A stretch of 64,000 nt of DNA, from positions 1-64,000 of the forward strand of contig CAMCAY010000008.1 of NCBI GenBank assembly GCA_945872815.1, given 5' to 3'. Shown here piece by piece: positions 17,943-26,684 of this stretch. Numbering within the stretch: the stretch's first letter is position 1; the number at the start of each line of letters is the position of its first letter. A program made the position numbers and the translations under genes. The stretch comes from Chitinophaga pinensis. Its GTDB lineage: Bacteria; Bacteroidota; Bacteroidia; Chitinophagales; Chitinophagaceae. The notes under the pieces were generated by a model. It was not told the origin of the DNA. It saw nothing but the letters and a program-made list of their open reading frames with translations, and did no database searches.

Positions 17943-18989
17943 TTATTTGTTCATTGGAAGTAAAAAACCGAATGTGCTTCCTACCTCAACAGTGCTTCTT
18001 ACATCAATAATTTGTTGATGTGCTTCTAGAATATGTTTGCAGATGGCTAAGCCTAAACCACTTCCGCCTTCTTTTCTGCTTCTGGCATGATCAGTTCTGT
18101 AGAATCTCTCAAATATTCTGTGTTTATGTTCTTCTGAAATACCAATTCCATTATCACTTATTTCAATCAATACGTTTGTAGAACCCATTACATAAAAGCT
18201 TGCTTCAATAGTGCCATTTGTCTTTCCATACTTAATTGCGTTTTCAATTAAGTTAACAAATACTTGTTTGATTTTTTCTTTGTCAGCATAAACAATCAAT
18301 GGTTGTTCACATCCCTTTTTAATATGACCGGTAATTGATTTTTCTGATAACTTGAAAGACATTATTTCAAAAACATCCTTTACAACATCTTGAATAATGA
18401 AATAATCGAAATTTAATTGAAGGGTACCACTTTCAAGTTTTGAAATTTCATCAAGATCTTCTACAAGTTTAACTAGCCTTTCAATATTCAAAGCGGTATT
18501 TTGCAGAAACTTTGTATTGACTTCCGCATTAAACATTGCGCCGTTGATCAAGGTGTCAATATAGCCTTGAATTGAAAAGATTGGAGTTTTTAATTCATGG
18601 CTTAGGTTTTGAAGAAATTCTTTCCTGTAAATTTCATTTTGTATAAGTGTTTCTAATTGACTTCTTTTCTGCTCAGCCCAGTTTTCAGCATCAATTCTTG
18701 CTTCTTCAATACTCTTGTTTGGAAGAATGTTTTTAAAATAAAAATCTTCTTTTTTACTCAATTTTGTTTGAGAAATTAATTTGTAGATCAATTTTATCTT
18801 TCTGTAAGTAAATATTTCATACGAATAAAAAACAATGCAAAAAGACAAAAGGAAAATAACAAACCAAAATGCAAAAATGATCTTCCAATTTGAGTCAATA
18901 AAATAGATTAGTGGAGAAATCAAACTGGCAATGGCTAATCCAATAAAAAAAGCCAATTGTCTTGATGATATGTTTTTTTGAAAGGGCAT
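17943..18989 (-). CDS. Sensor histidine kinase (PhoR-like)
   Basis: A 348-residue membrane kinase. Two TM helices (about residues 11-30 and 35-53) are almost adjacent, so there is hardly any periplasmic sensor. A linker, the HisKA dimerisation domain and the HATPase domain follow. The phospho-acceptor lies in LSHELKTPI (His131). The ATPase boxes are seen as NLIENAIKYG (N), SDNGIGI (G1) and GGSGLGLAIC (G2). It is encoded 51 bp downstream of its response regulator on the same strand. The minimal sensor suggests it reads a membrane or cytoplasmic signal. The stimulus is not evident. Confidence 0.92.
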   Translation of the reverse strand: MPFQKNISSRQLAFFIGLAIASLISPLIYFIDSNWKIIFAFWFVIFLLSFCIVFYSYEIFTYRKIKLIYKLISQTKLSKKEDFYFKNILPNKSIEEARIDAENWAEQKRSQLETLIQNEIYRKEFLQNLSHELKTPIFSIQGYIDTLINGAMFNAEVNTKFLQNTALNIERLVKLVEDLDEISKLESGTLQLNFDYFIIQDVVKDVFEIMSFKLSEKSITGHIKKGCEQPLIVYADKEKIKQVFVNLIENAIKYGKTNGTIEASFYVMGSTNVLIEISDNGIGISEEHKHRIFERFYRTDHARSRKEGGSGLGLAICKHILEAHQQIIDVRSTVEVGSTFGFLLPMNK

Positions 18990-19040
18990 GAAGTAGAGTC
19001 AATTGTTTATTATGTAAAGAAACAGGAGAAAATATTTACT

Positions 19041-19715
19041 TTAAAGTTCAAACTTATAGCCTACTCCTTTTATAGTTGTTATACAATCAATATTCAGTTT
19101 TTGTCTGATTTTTCGAATGTGAACATCAATAGTTCTGTCGCCAACAATAACATCCGTCCCCCAAATTTTTTGCAGGATATCGTTTCTTAGAAAGACTTTT
19201 CCGGGACTTGAAGCCAACAATGAAAGTAATTCGAATTCTTTTCTTGCTAAAATAATATCTGACCCACGGTAAGTAACTTTATATTGCTCCCGGTCAATTG
19301 TTAATTCATCACTTTGATTGTCTGAAGCTAATGGAGTTGGTATTCTTCTAAACAACGCATTTACTTTACTCACCAAAACCATTGGCCTGATCGGTTTTAC
19401 AAGATAATCATCCGCACCTGATCGAAGACTCTTTACCTCAGTATCATCATCATTGATTGCCGTTAGAAAAATAATGACTGTATTTTTAAATGAAGGCAAC
19501 AATCTTAAATCTTCACATACCTGAAGTCCGCTTTTACCAGGCATCATCATGTCAAGTATAATCAAATCAGGAGAGATTTTTTTCGAAATTTCTATGGCCT
19601 CTATTCCATTTTTTACTGTAGTAACCTCATATCCTTCTGCTTCAAGATTGAATCTTAATATTTCAAGAATATCAGGTTCATCATCTGCAATCAGTATTTT
19701 TTTTTTGCCCACCAT
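19041..19715 (-). CDS. OmpR/PhoB-family response regulator
   Basis: A 224-residue two-domain regulator. The receiver domain has the acidic pocket Asp11-Asp12, the phosphorylation site Asp55 in DLIILDMMMPG, and the Lys of LVKPIRPM. The C-terminal winged helix ends with the typical GDRTIDVHIRKIRQKL and TIKGVGYKFEL segments, so it should bind DNA. It is first in a two-gene unit with the histidine kinase. A TAnnTTTG box lies 16 bp upstream of the ATG. The target genes are not evident. The PhoB-like sequence alone does not prove phosphate control. Confidence 0.94.
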   Translation of the reverse strand: MVGKKKILIADDEPDILEILRFNLEAEGYEVTTVKNGIEAIEISKKISPDLIILDMMMPGKSGLQVCEDLRLLPSFKNTVIIFLTAINDDDTEVKSLRSGADDYLVKPIRPMVLVSKVNALFRRIPTPLASDNQSDELTIDREQYKVTYRGSDIILARKEFELLSLLASSPGKVFLRNDILQKIWGTDVIVGDRTIDVHIRKIRQKLNIDCITTIKGVGYKFEL

Positions 19716-19731
19716 ATTGTATGTTATTAAG

Positions 19732-19739
19732 CAAAAGTA
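19732..19739 (-). promoter_or_regulatory. Candidate -7 box for the two-component operon
   Basis: Minus-strand TACTTTTG fits TAnnTTTG and lies 16 bp before the response-regulator ATG, giving a very short leader. Confidence 0.45.
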
Positions 19740-19865
19740 AGATTTAATTCATCGTTATATTTCTTTATAGGATATTATTAAATTGTTAACACGCCTTGTA
19801 ATAATTGCCTTAAATTTGAATACATAATTTATAGAAATGTCTTTCAGTTATCAGTTAAATTGACT

Positions 19866-19873
19866 CATCTTTG
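19866..19873 (+). promoter_or_regulatory. Near-consensus -7 box upstream of the caspase-like gene
   Basis: CATCTTTG differs from TAnnTTTG at one position and lies 50 bp before the ATG at 19924. It is the best candidate in this 208-bp divergent gap, but it is weak. Confidence 0.25.
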
Positions 19874-19923
19874 CCTGGTAAAATAATAAAATAAAATTAT
19901 AAAATATCAAGTATCATAAATAG

Positions 19924-22128
19924 ATGAATTTGTTCTTCAAAATCATATTGTTGTTATTCATTTCAATATCTGTTAAAGCCGGTAATGATACTATCAACAT
20001 CCCCTTGAATAGACAATTTTTTCATGATAAAATAAACATCGAAAAAAGAAAGTGTGATAAAGTCGACGGGAATACGGACAGTGTAATGATAGTTGGAAAA
20101 AACGAGAAAATAAACAAGGATGTCACAGATGCTTTGTTTAGAGGAGTTAATTTGATGCAGGAATGGGTAGAGCTTAATGAAAAATCAAACAATGATAAAA
20201 TTCGTGAGTTGAGCTATATAGAAGCTATGCTGATGAATTTCAGAATTTCATTTAACAAAAAAGAAATTGAAGGTTTTGAATTTACCGAGTTGGTAAAAAT
20301 CCTGGAAACTATATTAAAGACTAATGATTCGTCTATTATTCCTTTCATAGAGAAATCTTCTTACGGAATTGCAAAAATCATTTCAGAAGTGTTTGCAGAT
20401 AATTCAGATTATCAGGAGTCACAAAAACTAATTTATCTCAAATATTGTAAAATACATCCTGAAAATATCATTACCACTATACGTTCATTTACTAGCGAAC
20501 CTTTTTCAGATAGTTTGATTTACATTGCCTGTAAAAATAACCCTTCAAAACTTTATACTTACGCACAATCAGTCAATACTCCAGAAGGCCGGCTGATTCA
20601 TAAAAGTAATATTCCGCTAGTAAAAACAATTGCTACATTAAGTCAGCTTCCCAATGCATTGATGTATTTTCCTTTTCTGGATGACTTACTTTCCGGCAAA
20701 AATTCAATTGAACTAATACAGAAATTTGTCGGCAATGATGAAAATACTTATGACAGTGTAGGATATTTCAAATTGCTGGTAAAAACAGAAATTGATTATC
20801 ATGGAAGAATGACATCCGTATTGAAAGACACTCCGATTGCTATGTTTGGAGTTAATGGCTTACGGGAAGTATTAAAAGATCGAGCTATCAGACATTTTAT
20901 CAATCCCATCAATCTTTTGCACAATGAAAATAATCTTGATGTCAGGATGCATGCCATTGATTCATTGTCGCCGGTTGAATTGTATTATATGGTGGTGATG
21001 GGAGAAAATGAAATATATACTTCGAGCTTTAAACACAGTTTCAACAGAATGATGCAAAGAATGGGTGCTAATACGGCTTCAGATTCTTTGTTACTAAAAG
21101 TAAAGTTTGATTATTTTAAGAAGTTCATTAAAATGGCAGCTAATTACAATAAACTGGATACCTTTTTAAGAAGCATGCCTCTAAAAAATTCCAGAATTTT
21201 AATGAAAGCATTTGTTGCAAAATTAGAAGGACCCGATGGCATGGAAGATGCTACGGATGTTGCAGATTCTTATAGCAGCATCACTAACCCACTGCTCAAA
21301 AAAACCATCCTCCGTTATATTACTGAAAACGAAAAAAAATGTATTTCACGTAATAACGAAAATGGCATACTCGTGTACGGCCTTCTTAAAAACATTTTTC
21401 TTTCAGAAGACAGTTCCAATAAAATTGATTTAACTGGAATTGCAGGAATTCCTTCTGTTTATGAAATAGACAAAAAATCACTGATGGATGTAAATGGTAG
21501 AATTGCAGAGCAAGTCTTTTTTTATGGAGATGAAGACGGCAAAACCTATTTCCCTATTTTTTTAAATTCATTTTCCTCTAAAGATTGGAAGATAACTCAA
21601 AATCCTGAGTGGGTTGAAATAAGGTCCGTAAAGGGGAATGTTTTTATTTATGCAAACAAGCCATTGGATTACGATGCCAATTTGGATGACAGTGCTCAAT
21701 ATCACTTGATAGAATACCTTAGAAAAAATGACATTGTTCCAACCATAGTAGTGCATCGCGGACATAGTTATTGGCTACAGGGAACTATCAACAGAATGCC
21801 CGAGGATGCTAAGATTGTTTTAATTGGATCTTGCGGAGGGTATAAAAATCTGAATAAAATTCTTGAAAGCTCTCCCAATGCCAACATTATTTCTACTAAA
21901 GAAATTGGTGCAGGTGATATCAATAAGCCCATTCTAAATTATATTAATCAAGCTTTGTTGAATAACAATAAAATATCCTGGAGAGAAATGTGGAAATCAC
22001 TGTCAAGATTATTTAACAACGATCCCAATAAATCGATTTACGAAACTTGGGAAAATTATATACCACCATATAAAAATCTCGGAGCAATTTTTATAAAAGC
22101 CTACAACAGAAAAATTGAAATAATGTAA
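19924..22128 (+). CDS. Secreted protein of unknown function with a caspase-like (clan CD) His/Cys motif
   Basis: A 734-residue protein that I cannot assign to a named family. It has a signal peptide (MNLFFKIILLLFISISVKAG). Residues about 60-480 look helical and repeat-like and have no motif I know. Residues 520-700 look like an alpha/beta domain: a hydrophobic strand runs into VVHRGHSYW (His611, His614), and a second strand runs into IVLIGSCGGYKNL (Cys637). A strand-His-Gly-His block followed by strand-x-Ser-Cys-Gly-Gly is the pattern of clan CD cysteine peptidases such as caspases, gingipains and CHAT domains. Proteolytic activity is an inference. The ABC exporter gene starts 24 bp downstream. 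Confidence 0.6.
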   Translation: MNLFFKIILLLFISISVKAGNDTINIPLNRQFFHDKINIEKRKCDKVDGNTDSVMIVGKNEKINKDVTDALFRGVNLMQEWVELNEKSNNDKIRELSYIEAMLMNFRISFNKKEIEGFEFTELVKILETILKTNDSSIIPFIEKSSYGIAKIISEVFADNSDYQESQKLIYLKYCKIHPENIITTIRSFTSEPFSDSLIYIACKNNPSKLYTYAQSVNTPEGRLIHKSNIPLVKTIATLSQLPNALMYFPFLDDLLSGKNSIELIQKFVGNDENTYDSVGYFKLLVKTEIDYHGRMTSVLKDTPIAMFGVNGLREVLKDRAIRHFINPINLLHNENNLDVRMHAIDSLSPVELYYMVVMGENEIYTSSFKHSFNRMMQRMGANTASDSLLLKVKFDYFKKFIKMAANYNKLDTFLRSMPLKNSRILMKAFVAKLEGPDGMEDATDVADSYSSITNPLLKKTILRYITENEKKCISRNNENGILVYGLLKNIFLSEDSSNKIDLTGIAGIPSVYEIDKKSLMDVNGRIAEQVFFYGDEDGKTYFPIFLNSFSSKDWKITQNPEWVEIRSVKGNVFIYANKPLDYDANLDDSAQYHLIEYLRKNDIVPTIVVHRGHSYWLQGTINRMPEDAKIVLIGSCGGYKNLNKILESSPNANIISTKEIGAGDINKPILNYINQALLNNNKISWREMWKSLSRLFNNDPNKSIYETWENYIPPYKNLGAIFIKAYNRKIEIM

Positions 22129-22152
22129 CTTTTTTTAAAGTTATTCTTAAGT

Positions 22153-23979
22153 ATGAAAAAATCTCCTTCCAGTATGGCTTTTAATAAAGTGCTTGTAAAG
22201 AGGATTTTCGGTTTTACTACACCCTATAAAAAAAAATTCCGCCTTGCTGTTTTTCTTTCAATCTTCCTGGCGTTATTGGCTCCTATTCGGCCAATGTTGA
22301 TACAAATAACTCTAAACAAGGGTATATCACAACACGCAGCTTCTATTTTTTTTCATGGGCCCGGTGGTTTCATAATAGAGCTGACTATTATTCAGATTCT
22401 TTTATTGATGGTAGAAACGGCAACAAGATTTTATTTTACCTATTCAACAGCTTCTTTGGGTCAGAGTGTGGTAAAGGACTTGCGAAATATCACTTTTTCA
22501 AAAATAATTCGTTATCCGTTGAAGCAATTTGATTCAACACCTATCGGAACTTTAACTACCCGAACCATCAACGATATAGAATCCGTTAACGATGTTTTCA
22601 GTGATGGTTTCATCCCAATCATAGCTGATTTGCTATCAATACTATCCGTACTTCTATACATGTTTTATATAGATTGGAAAATCACATTGGTTTGTTTGTT
22701 GCCGTTTCCTATTTTAATAATAGCTACTTATATTTTCAAAGAATCTGTAAATATATCTTTTACAAAAGTCAGAAATGCGATTTCGAATTTGAATGCTTTT
22801 GTTCAAGAGCATCTTACCGGCATTGCGGTTATACAGGCTTTTGCTGCGGAGAAACGAGAAAACGAAAAATTCACAGCTATCAACAAAGAACATCGGGATG
22901 CCAATATAAAAGCCATTTTTGCTTATGCAGTTTTTTTTCCCGTTGTGGAACTTGTTTCGGCAGTATCTATTGGATTACTTGTTTGGTGGGCTGCAAGGCA
23001 AAGCTCTTTTTTGCCTGCTGAGCAATCAATGAATATCGCAGGAATTGTTACCTCATTTATTTTATGCCTCAATCTTCTTTTTCGACCATTGAGAATGATT
23101 GCAGATAAATTCAATGTGCTGCAAATGGGATTGATAGCGAGTGAGCGGGTATTCAAAGTATTGGATAATCTCGATGAAAGGCAGATAAACAATTTCAACC
23201 ATTCATCAGATGAGGAGCCACCCTTAGTGATAAAGGGCAATATTGAATTCCGTCATGTATGGTTTTCATATCAGGAGGAACAATATGTGTTAAGAAATAT
23301 TTCCTTTAAGGTAAATGCAGGGCAAACCATTGCAATTGTTGGAAATACAGGAAGTGGTAAAACTACAATTGCAAGTTTGATAAACAGGTTATATCCAATT
23401 GATAAAGGTTCAATATTTATCGACGAAAAAGACATTAATAACATAAATATTAATTGCTTAAGAAGCCATATTTCAGTTGTATTGCAGGATGTTTTTTTAT
23501 TTGCCGGATCAATTATTGATAATCTTACTTTGAGAAATCCTGAAATTTCCATGCAAGACGTCGTGTATGCAACAAACTTGATTGGAATTCATGATTTTAT
23601 TTTAAGTCTTCCAGGCGGATATGATTATAACGTTATGGAAAGGGGAGCAACACTATCTATGGGTCAGCGACAACTGTTATCTTTCGCAAGGGCTATTTTA
23701 TATAATCCTTCCATCTTGATTTTAGATGAAGCTACTTCGTCAATAGATTCGGAAAGTGAAATGTTGATTCAGCATGCAATCGATAAGATTATTCACGGAA
23801 GAACATCGATTGTAATTGCACATAGGCTAAGTACTATTAAAAAAGCGGATAATATAATTGTTTTAGAAAAGGGAGAAATAGCAGAAATGGGGAACCATGA
23901 AACTCTTTTTGCCCAAAAAGGACAATATTTTAATCTTTGTGAGACACAATTTGCCGAAAATGCAGATAAAAGCGGTTAA
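22153..23979 (+). CDS. ABC exporter half-transporter (MsbA/MdlB-like)
   Basis: A 608-residue fusion of a six-helix permease (about residues 20-330) and an ATPase. The ATPase has Walker A GNTGSGKTT (Lys403), the ABC signature LSMGQ (residues 501-505), Walker B ILILDEATSS (Asp525, Glu526) and the switch histidine in IAHRLS. It should act as a homodimer, or with another half, to export lipids, drugs or peptides. The substrate cannot be read from the sequence. The gene starts 24 bp after the caspase-like protein gene, so they may be co-transcribed, and export of that protein's substrate or product is one untested possibility. Confidence 0.92.
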   Translation: MKKSPSSMAFNKVLVKRIFGFTTPYKKKFRLAVFLSIFLALLAPIRPMLIQITLNKGISQHAASIFFHGPGGFIIELTIIQILLLMVETATRFYFTYSTASLGQSVVKDLRNITFSKIIRYPLKQFDSTPIGTLTTRTINDIESVNDVFSDGFIPIIADLLSILSVLLYMFYIDWKITLVCLLPFPILIIATYIFKESVNISFTKVRNAISNLNAFVQEHLTGIAVIQAFAAEKRENEKFTAINKEHRDANIKAIFAYAVFFPVVELVSAVSIGLLVWWAARQSSFLPAEQSMNIAGIVTSFILCLNLLFRPLRMIADKFNVLQMGLIASERVFKVLDNLDERQINNFNHSSDEEPPLVIKGNIEFRHVWFSYQEEQYVLRNISFKVNAGQTIAIVGNTGSGKTTIASLINRLYPIDKGSIFIDEKDINNININCLRSHISVVLQDVFLFAGSIIDNLTLRNPEISMQDVVYATNLIGIHDFILSLPGGYDYNVMERGATLSMGQRQLLSFARAILYNPSILILDEATSSIDSESEMLIQHAIDKIIHGRTSIVIAHRLSTIKKADNIIVLEKGEIAEMGNHETLFAQKGQYFNLCETQFAENADKSG

Positions 23980-24018
23980 AAACCGGAATGATGATTTCGT
24001 TTTTCACACTTTCAGCAT

Positions 24019-24026
24019 TATCTTTG
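24019..24026 (+). promoter_or_regulatory. Candidate -7 box for the atpB operon
   Basis: TATCTTTG exactly fits TAnnTTTG and sits 20 bp before the chosen atpB ATG (24047). A T-rich TTTCG at 23995-23999 is spaced about right for a -33 element. The box supports the downstream start. Confidence 0.55.
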
Positions 24027-24046
24027 CGCCCAAATTAAGTAGCGAT

Positions 24047-25180
24047 ATGGTTGCTAAAAGCTTCAAATATATATGTACAGCCCTTCTAAGTACTATTTTA
24101 ATAGTGAATTCTCCTAGCTTATATGCTCAGGAAGTTGGAGAGGTTGTAGAAAATAATCATGATGTAAAAGAAGAAAAATTAGATCCTGCCAAGATTATTA
24201 TGGATCATATCAAGGATGCACATGAATTTCATTTTTTCACAATTGAAAACAAGGAAAATCCTCATGAGTCTTTTCATGCTTCTATTCCACTCCCTGTAAT
24301 TTTATATTCCCCGACAAATGGATGGAAAGTATTTTCATCTTCAAAATTTGGACACACGGGCGAAGAAGAATATGAGGGTTATAAATTTGACGAGAATAAA
24401 GAGATTGTTGCTGTTGACGGATCTGTAGTGTATGATTTATCACTGACGAAGAACGTTGTTCAAATGTTGATTGCGTTAACAATATTGGTATTGTTGATGA
24501 CAGGAATTTCAAAAAAGTATAAAAATGGTATCGGAGTAAAATCAGCACCAAAAGGATGGCAAAATGCGATTGAACCTGTTATTACTTTTGTCAGAGACGA
24601 TGTAGCAAAACCAAATTTGGGAAAGAAATATCAAAAATACTTACCCTATTTGTTAACTGTTTTCTTTTTTATTTTAATCAACAATATTTTTGGATTACTA
24701 CCCGGATCGGCAAATGTTACCGGGAATATAGCATTTACACTTGTTTTAGGTGTGATTTCATTAATTGTGATTCTTTTGAGTAGCAATAAGCATTTTTGGG
24801 GTCATATTTTTTGGTTTCCCGGTGTTCCAATGGTGGTGAGATTATTTATCATGTTACCGGTAGAGTTGTTGGGCGTTTTCACCAAGCCTTTTGCCTTGAT
24901 TGTTCGTTTGTTCGCAAACATGGTTGCCGGACATATCATTATATTGAGTTTTATTTCACTAATATTTATTTTCGGCTCGATGAATGGTATTGCAGGATGG
25001 GGTTTTTCACCTTTGTCTGTGGCGTTTGCAGTATTTATTTATCTTATTGAAATCATGGTGGCTTTTATACAGGCCTTTATTTTTACTAATTTAACGGCTG
25101 TGTTTATTGGACAAGCAGTTGAAGAAGGCCACGATGATCATCATGAAGAGAAAGCTCATCATGATGTAGCAGTTTCGTAA
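24047..25180 (+). CDS. atpB: F0F1 ATP synthase subunit a
   Basis: A 377-residue subunit a, which forms the proton half-channels of F0. The start at 24047 is chosen because the reading frame further upstream overlaps the ABC exporter gene, and because 24047 gives a good signal peptide (VAKSFKYICTALLSTILIV... ending YAQ) just after a promoter-like box. A periplasmic N-terminal extension of about 100 residues follows, as known in Bacteroidota. The essential arginine lies in IVRLFANMVAGH (Arg287). The C-terminus is His-rich. First gene of atpB-E-F-H. Confidence 0.95.
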   Translation: MVAKSFKYICTALLSTILIVNSPSLYAQEVGEVVENNHDVKEEKLDPAKIIMDHIKDAHEFHFFTIENKENPHESFHASIPLPVILYSPTNGWKVFSSSKFGHTGEEEYEGYKFDENKEIVAVDGSVVYDLSLTKNVVQMLIALTILVLLMTGISKKYKNGIGVKSAPKGWQNAIEPVITFVRDDVAKPNLGKKYQKYLPYLLTVFFFILINNIFGLLPGSANVTGNIAFTLVLGVISLIVILLSSNKHFWGHIFWFPGVPMVVRLFIMLPVELLGVFTKPFALIVRLFANMVAGHIIILSFISLIFIFGSMNGIAGWGFSPLSVAFAVFIYLIEIMVAFIQAFIFTNLTAVFIGQAVEEGHDDHHEEKAHHDVAVS

Positions 25181-25462
<282 letters not shown>

Positions 25463-25464
25463 CA

Positions 25465-25521
25465 GCATCTTTGCACCAAGCTATTACTGCATCTCAAGCA
25501 CAGGGCGGAAAGATGCAGTAA
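25465..25521 (+). promoter_or_regulatory. Alternative hairpins between atpE and atpF
   Basis: A perfect 11-bp inverted repeat, TTACTGCATCT (25484-25494) and AGATGCAGTAA (25511-25521), can form a hairpin with a 16-nt loop. An upstream copy, GCATCTTT (25465-25472), is complementary to AAAGATGC (25509-25516) in the same right arm. The two pairings exclude each other. A short T-rich run follows. This could act in attenuation, RNA processing or mRNA stabilisation. Confidence 0.6.
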
Positions 25522-25559
25522 CTTTTACTTAATTCATTTTAGAATAACCTTTAATTATT

Positions 25560-26054
25560 ATGAGTTTATTATTACCACATGTAGGACTTATTTTTTGGAC
25601 ATTACTGGCTTTTCTGATTGTTTTTTTTATACTCAAAAAGTTTGCCTGGAAACAGATTTTAGATGGATTAAATGAGCGTGAGTCCAATATTGCCGATTCA
25701 ATTGCAACAGCAGAGAAAGTAAAGCAGGAAATGGCTCAGTTAAAAAGTGACAACGAAGCCCTTTTGCAAAGTGCTCGCGAAGAAAGAGCTACCCTACTTA
25801 AAGAAGCAAAAGAGATAAAAGACAAAATGATAAATGATGCAAAGGAAGAAGCAAAAAGCCAGGCAGCTAAAATAATTGCTGATGCCAATGCTTCTATTCA
25901 ACATCAAAAAATGGCTGCCTTGACTGACATTAAAAACCAGGTTGGCAAAATGGTGGTTGAAGTGAGTGAAAAAATCTTGAGAAAAGAATTGTCTGACAAA
26001 GCGCAACAAGAGTCTTATATCAGCCTGTTGACTGAAGAAATTAAATTGAATTAA
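25560..26054 (+). CDS. atpF: F0F1 ATP synthase subunit b
   Basis: A 164-residue peripheral-stalk protein. One N-terminal TM helix (about residues 5-25) is followed by a long charged coiled coil with the usual alanine/lysine/glutamate pattern, including LNERESNIADSI. It links the membrane part to F1 through subunit delta, which is encoded 19 bp downstream. Length fits the family. It is 97 bp from atpE, the only long gap in this operon. Confidence 0.94.
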   Translation: MSLLLPHVGLIFWTLLAFLIVFFILKKFAWKQILDGLNERESNIADSIATAEKVKQEMAQLKSDNEALLQSAREERATLLKEAKEIKDKMINDAKEEAKSQAAKIIADANASIQHQKMAALTDIKNQVGKMVVEVSEKILRKELSDKAQQESYISLLTEEIKLN

Positions 26055-26073
26055 TCGAATTAATATTTCAAAA

Positions 26074-26637
26074 ATGACGAATCCACGATTAGCTGGAAGA
26101 TACGCTAAGAGTTTAATTGACTTATCAATTGAGAAAAACCAACTCGAGATCATTTATAATGACATCAAGTTTCTTCAATCATTGTGTAAACAAAACCCGG
26201 ATTTTGTCAACATGTTAAAGAGTCCTGTTATCGGCTCTGCTAAAAAAGAAAAGATAATTGAAACAATTATTTCAGGAAAAGTGAATGAATTGACTGGTGC
26301 GTTTTTGAAATTATTGGTTAATAAAACAAGGGAATATAATTTGCCAGAGATTATAATAGCGTTCATTAATCAGTACAATAAACTAAATGACATTCACCAA
26401 GTTACTATTACGACGGCTATTCCAATGAGTGAAACATTGCAAAATGCTATTGTGAATAAAATCACTTCTACTACTTCGGTTAAAAAAATCTCCCTAGAAA
26501 CAGAAGTAAATGAAGCATTGATAGGAGGGTTTACACTAGAAATGGACGGCAATCTAATAGATGCGAGTATTTTGAGAGATTTAAATGATGTTAAAAGACA
26601 ATTTAAAAACAACGAATACATTCATTCCATCAGATAG
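26074..26637 (+). CDS. atpH: F0F1 ATP synthase subunit delta
   Basis: A 187-residue OSCP/delta subunit. The N-terminus (NPRLAGRYAKSLIDLSIE) and the C-terminal GGFTLEMDGNLIDASILRDLNDVKRQF are characteristic of the family. It joins the b-subunit stalk to the top of F1. In most operons atpA follows. Here a terminator lies 24 bp past the stop and the next gene is on the other strand, so the F1 alpha, gamma, beta and epsilon genes must be elsewhere. Confidence 0.94.
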   Translation: MTNPRLAGRYAKSLIDLSIEKNQLEIIYNDIKFLQSLCKQNPDFVNMLKSPVIGSAKKEKIIETIISGKVNELTGAFLKLLVNKTREYNLPEIIIAFINQYNKLNDIHQVTITTAIPMSETLQNAIVNKITSTTSVKKISLETEVNEALIGGFTLEMDGNLIDASILRDLNDVKRQFKNNEYIHSIR

Positions 26638-26660
26638 TATATATTTTATTATAAATATGT

Positions 26661-26683
26661 AAAACCTCCACAACGGAGGTTTT
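26661..26683 (+). terminator. Intrinsic terminator after atpH, possibly bidirectional
   Basis: A 9-bp stem, AAAACCTCC / GGAGGTTTT with a 5-nt loop, is followed by a T run on the plus strand. The A run on its left side would give a T run on the minus strand, so it could also end the convergent kbl transcript. Confidence 0.85.
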
Positions 26684-26684
26684 T

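Noticed and set aside
22126-22143. Hairpin TAACTTT / AAAGTTA at the stop of the caspase-like gene
   Set aside because: The stem is almost all A/T and overlaps the stop codon, with no clear T run after it. It is too weak to call as a terminator.
23897-24046. 50-codon N-terminal extension of atpB
   Set aside because: It overlaps the end of the ABC exporter gene. The ATG at 24047 gives a proper signal peptide and follows a promoter-like box.
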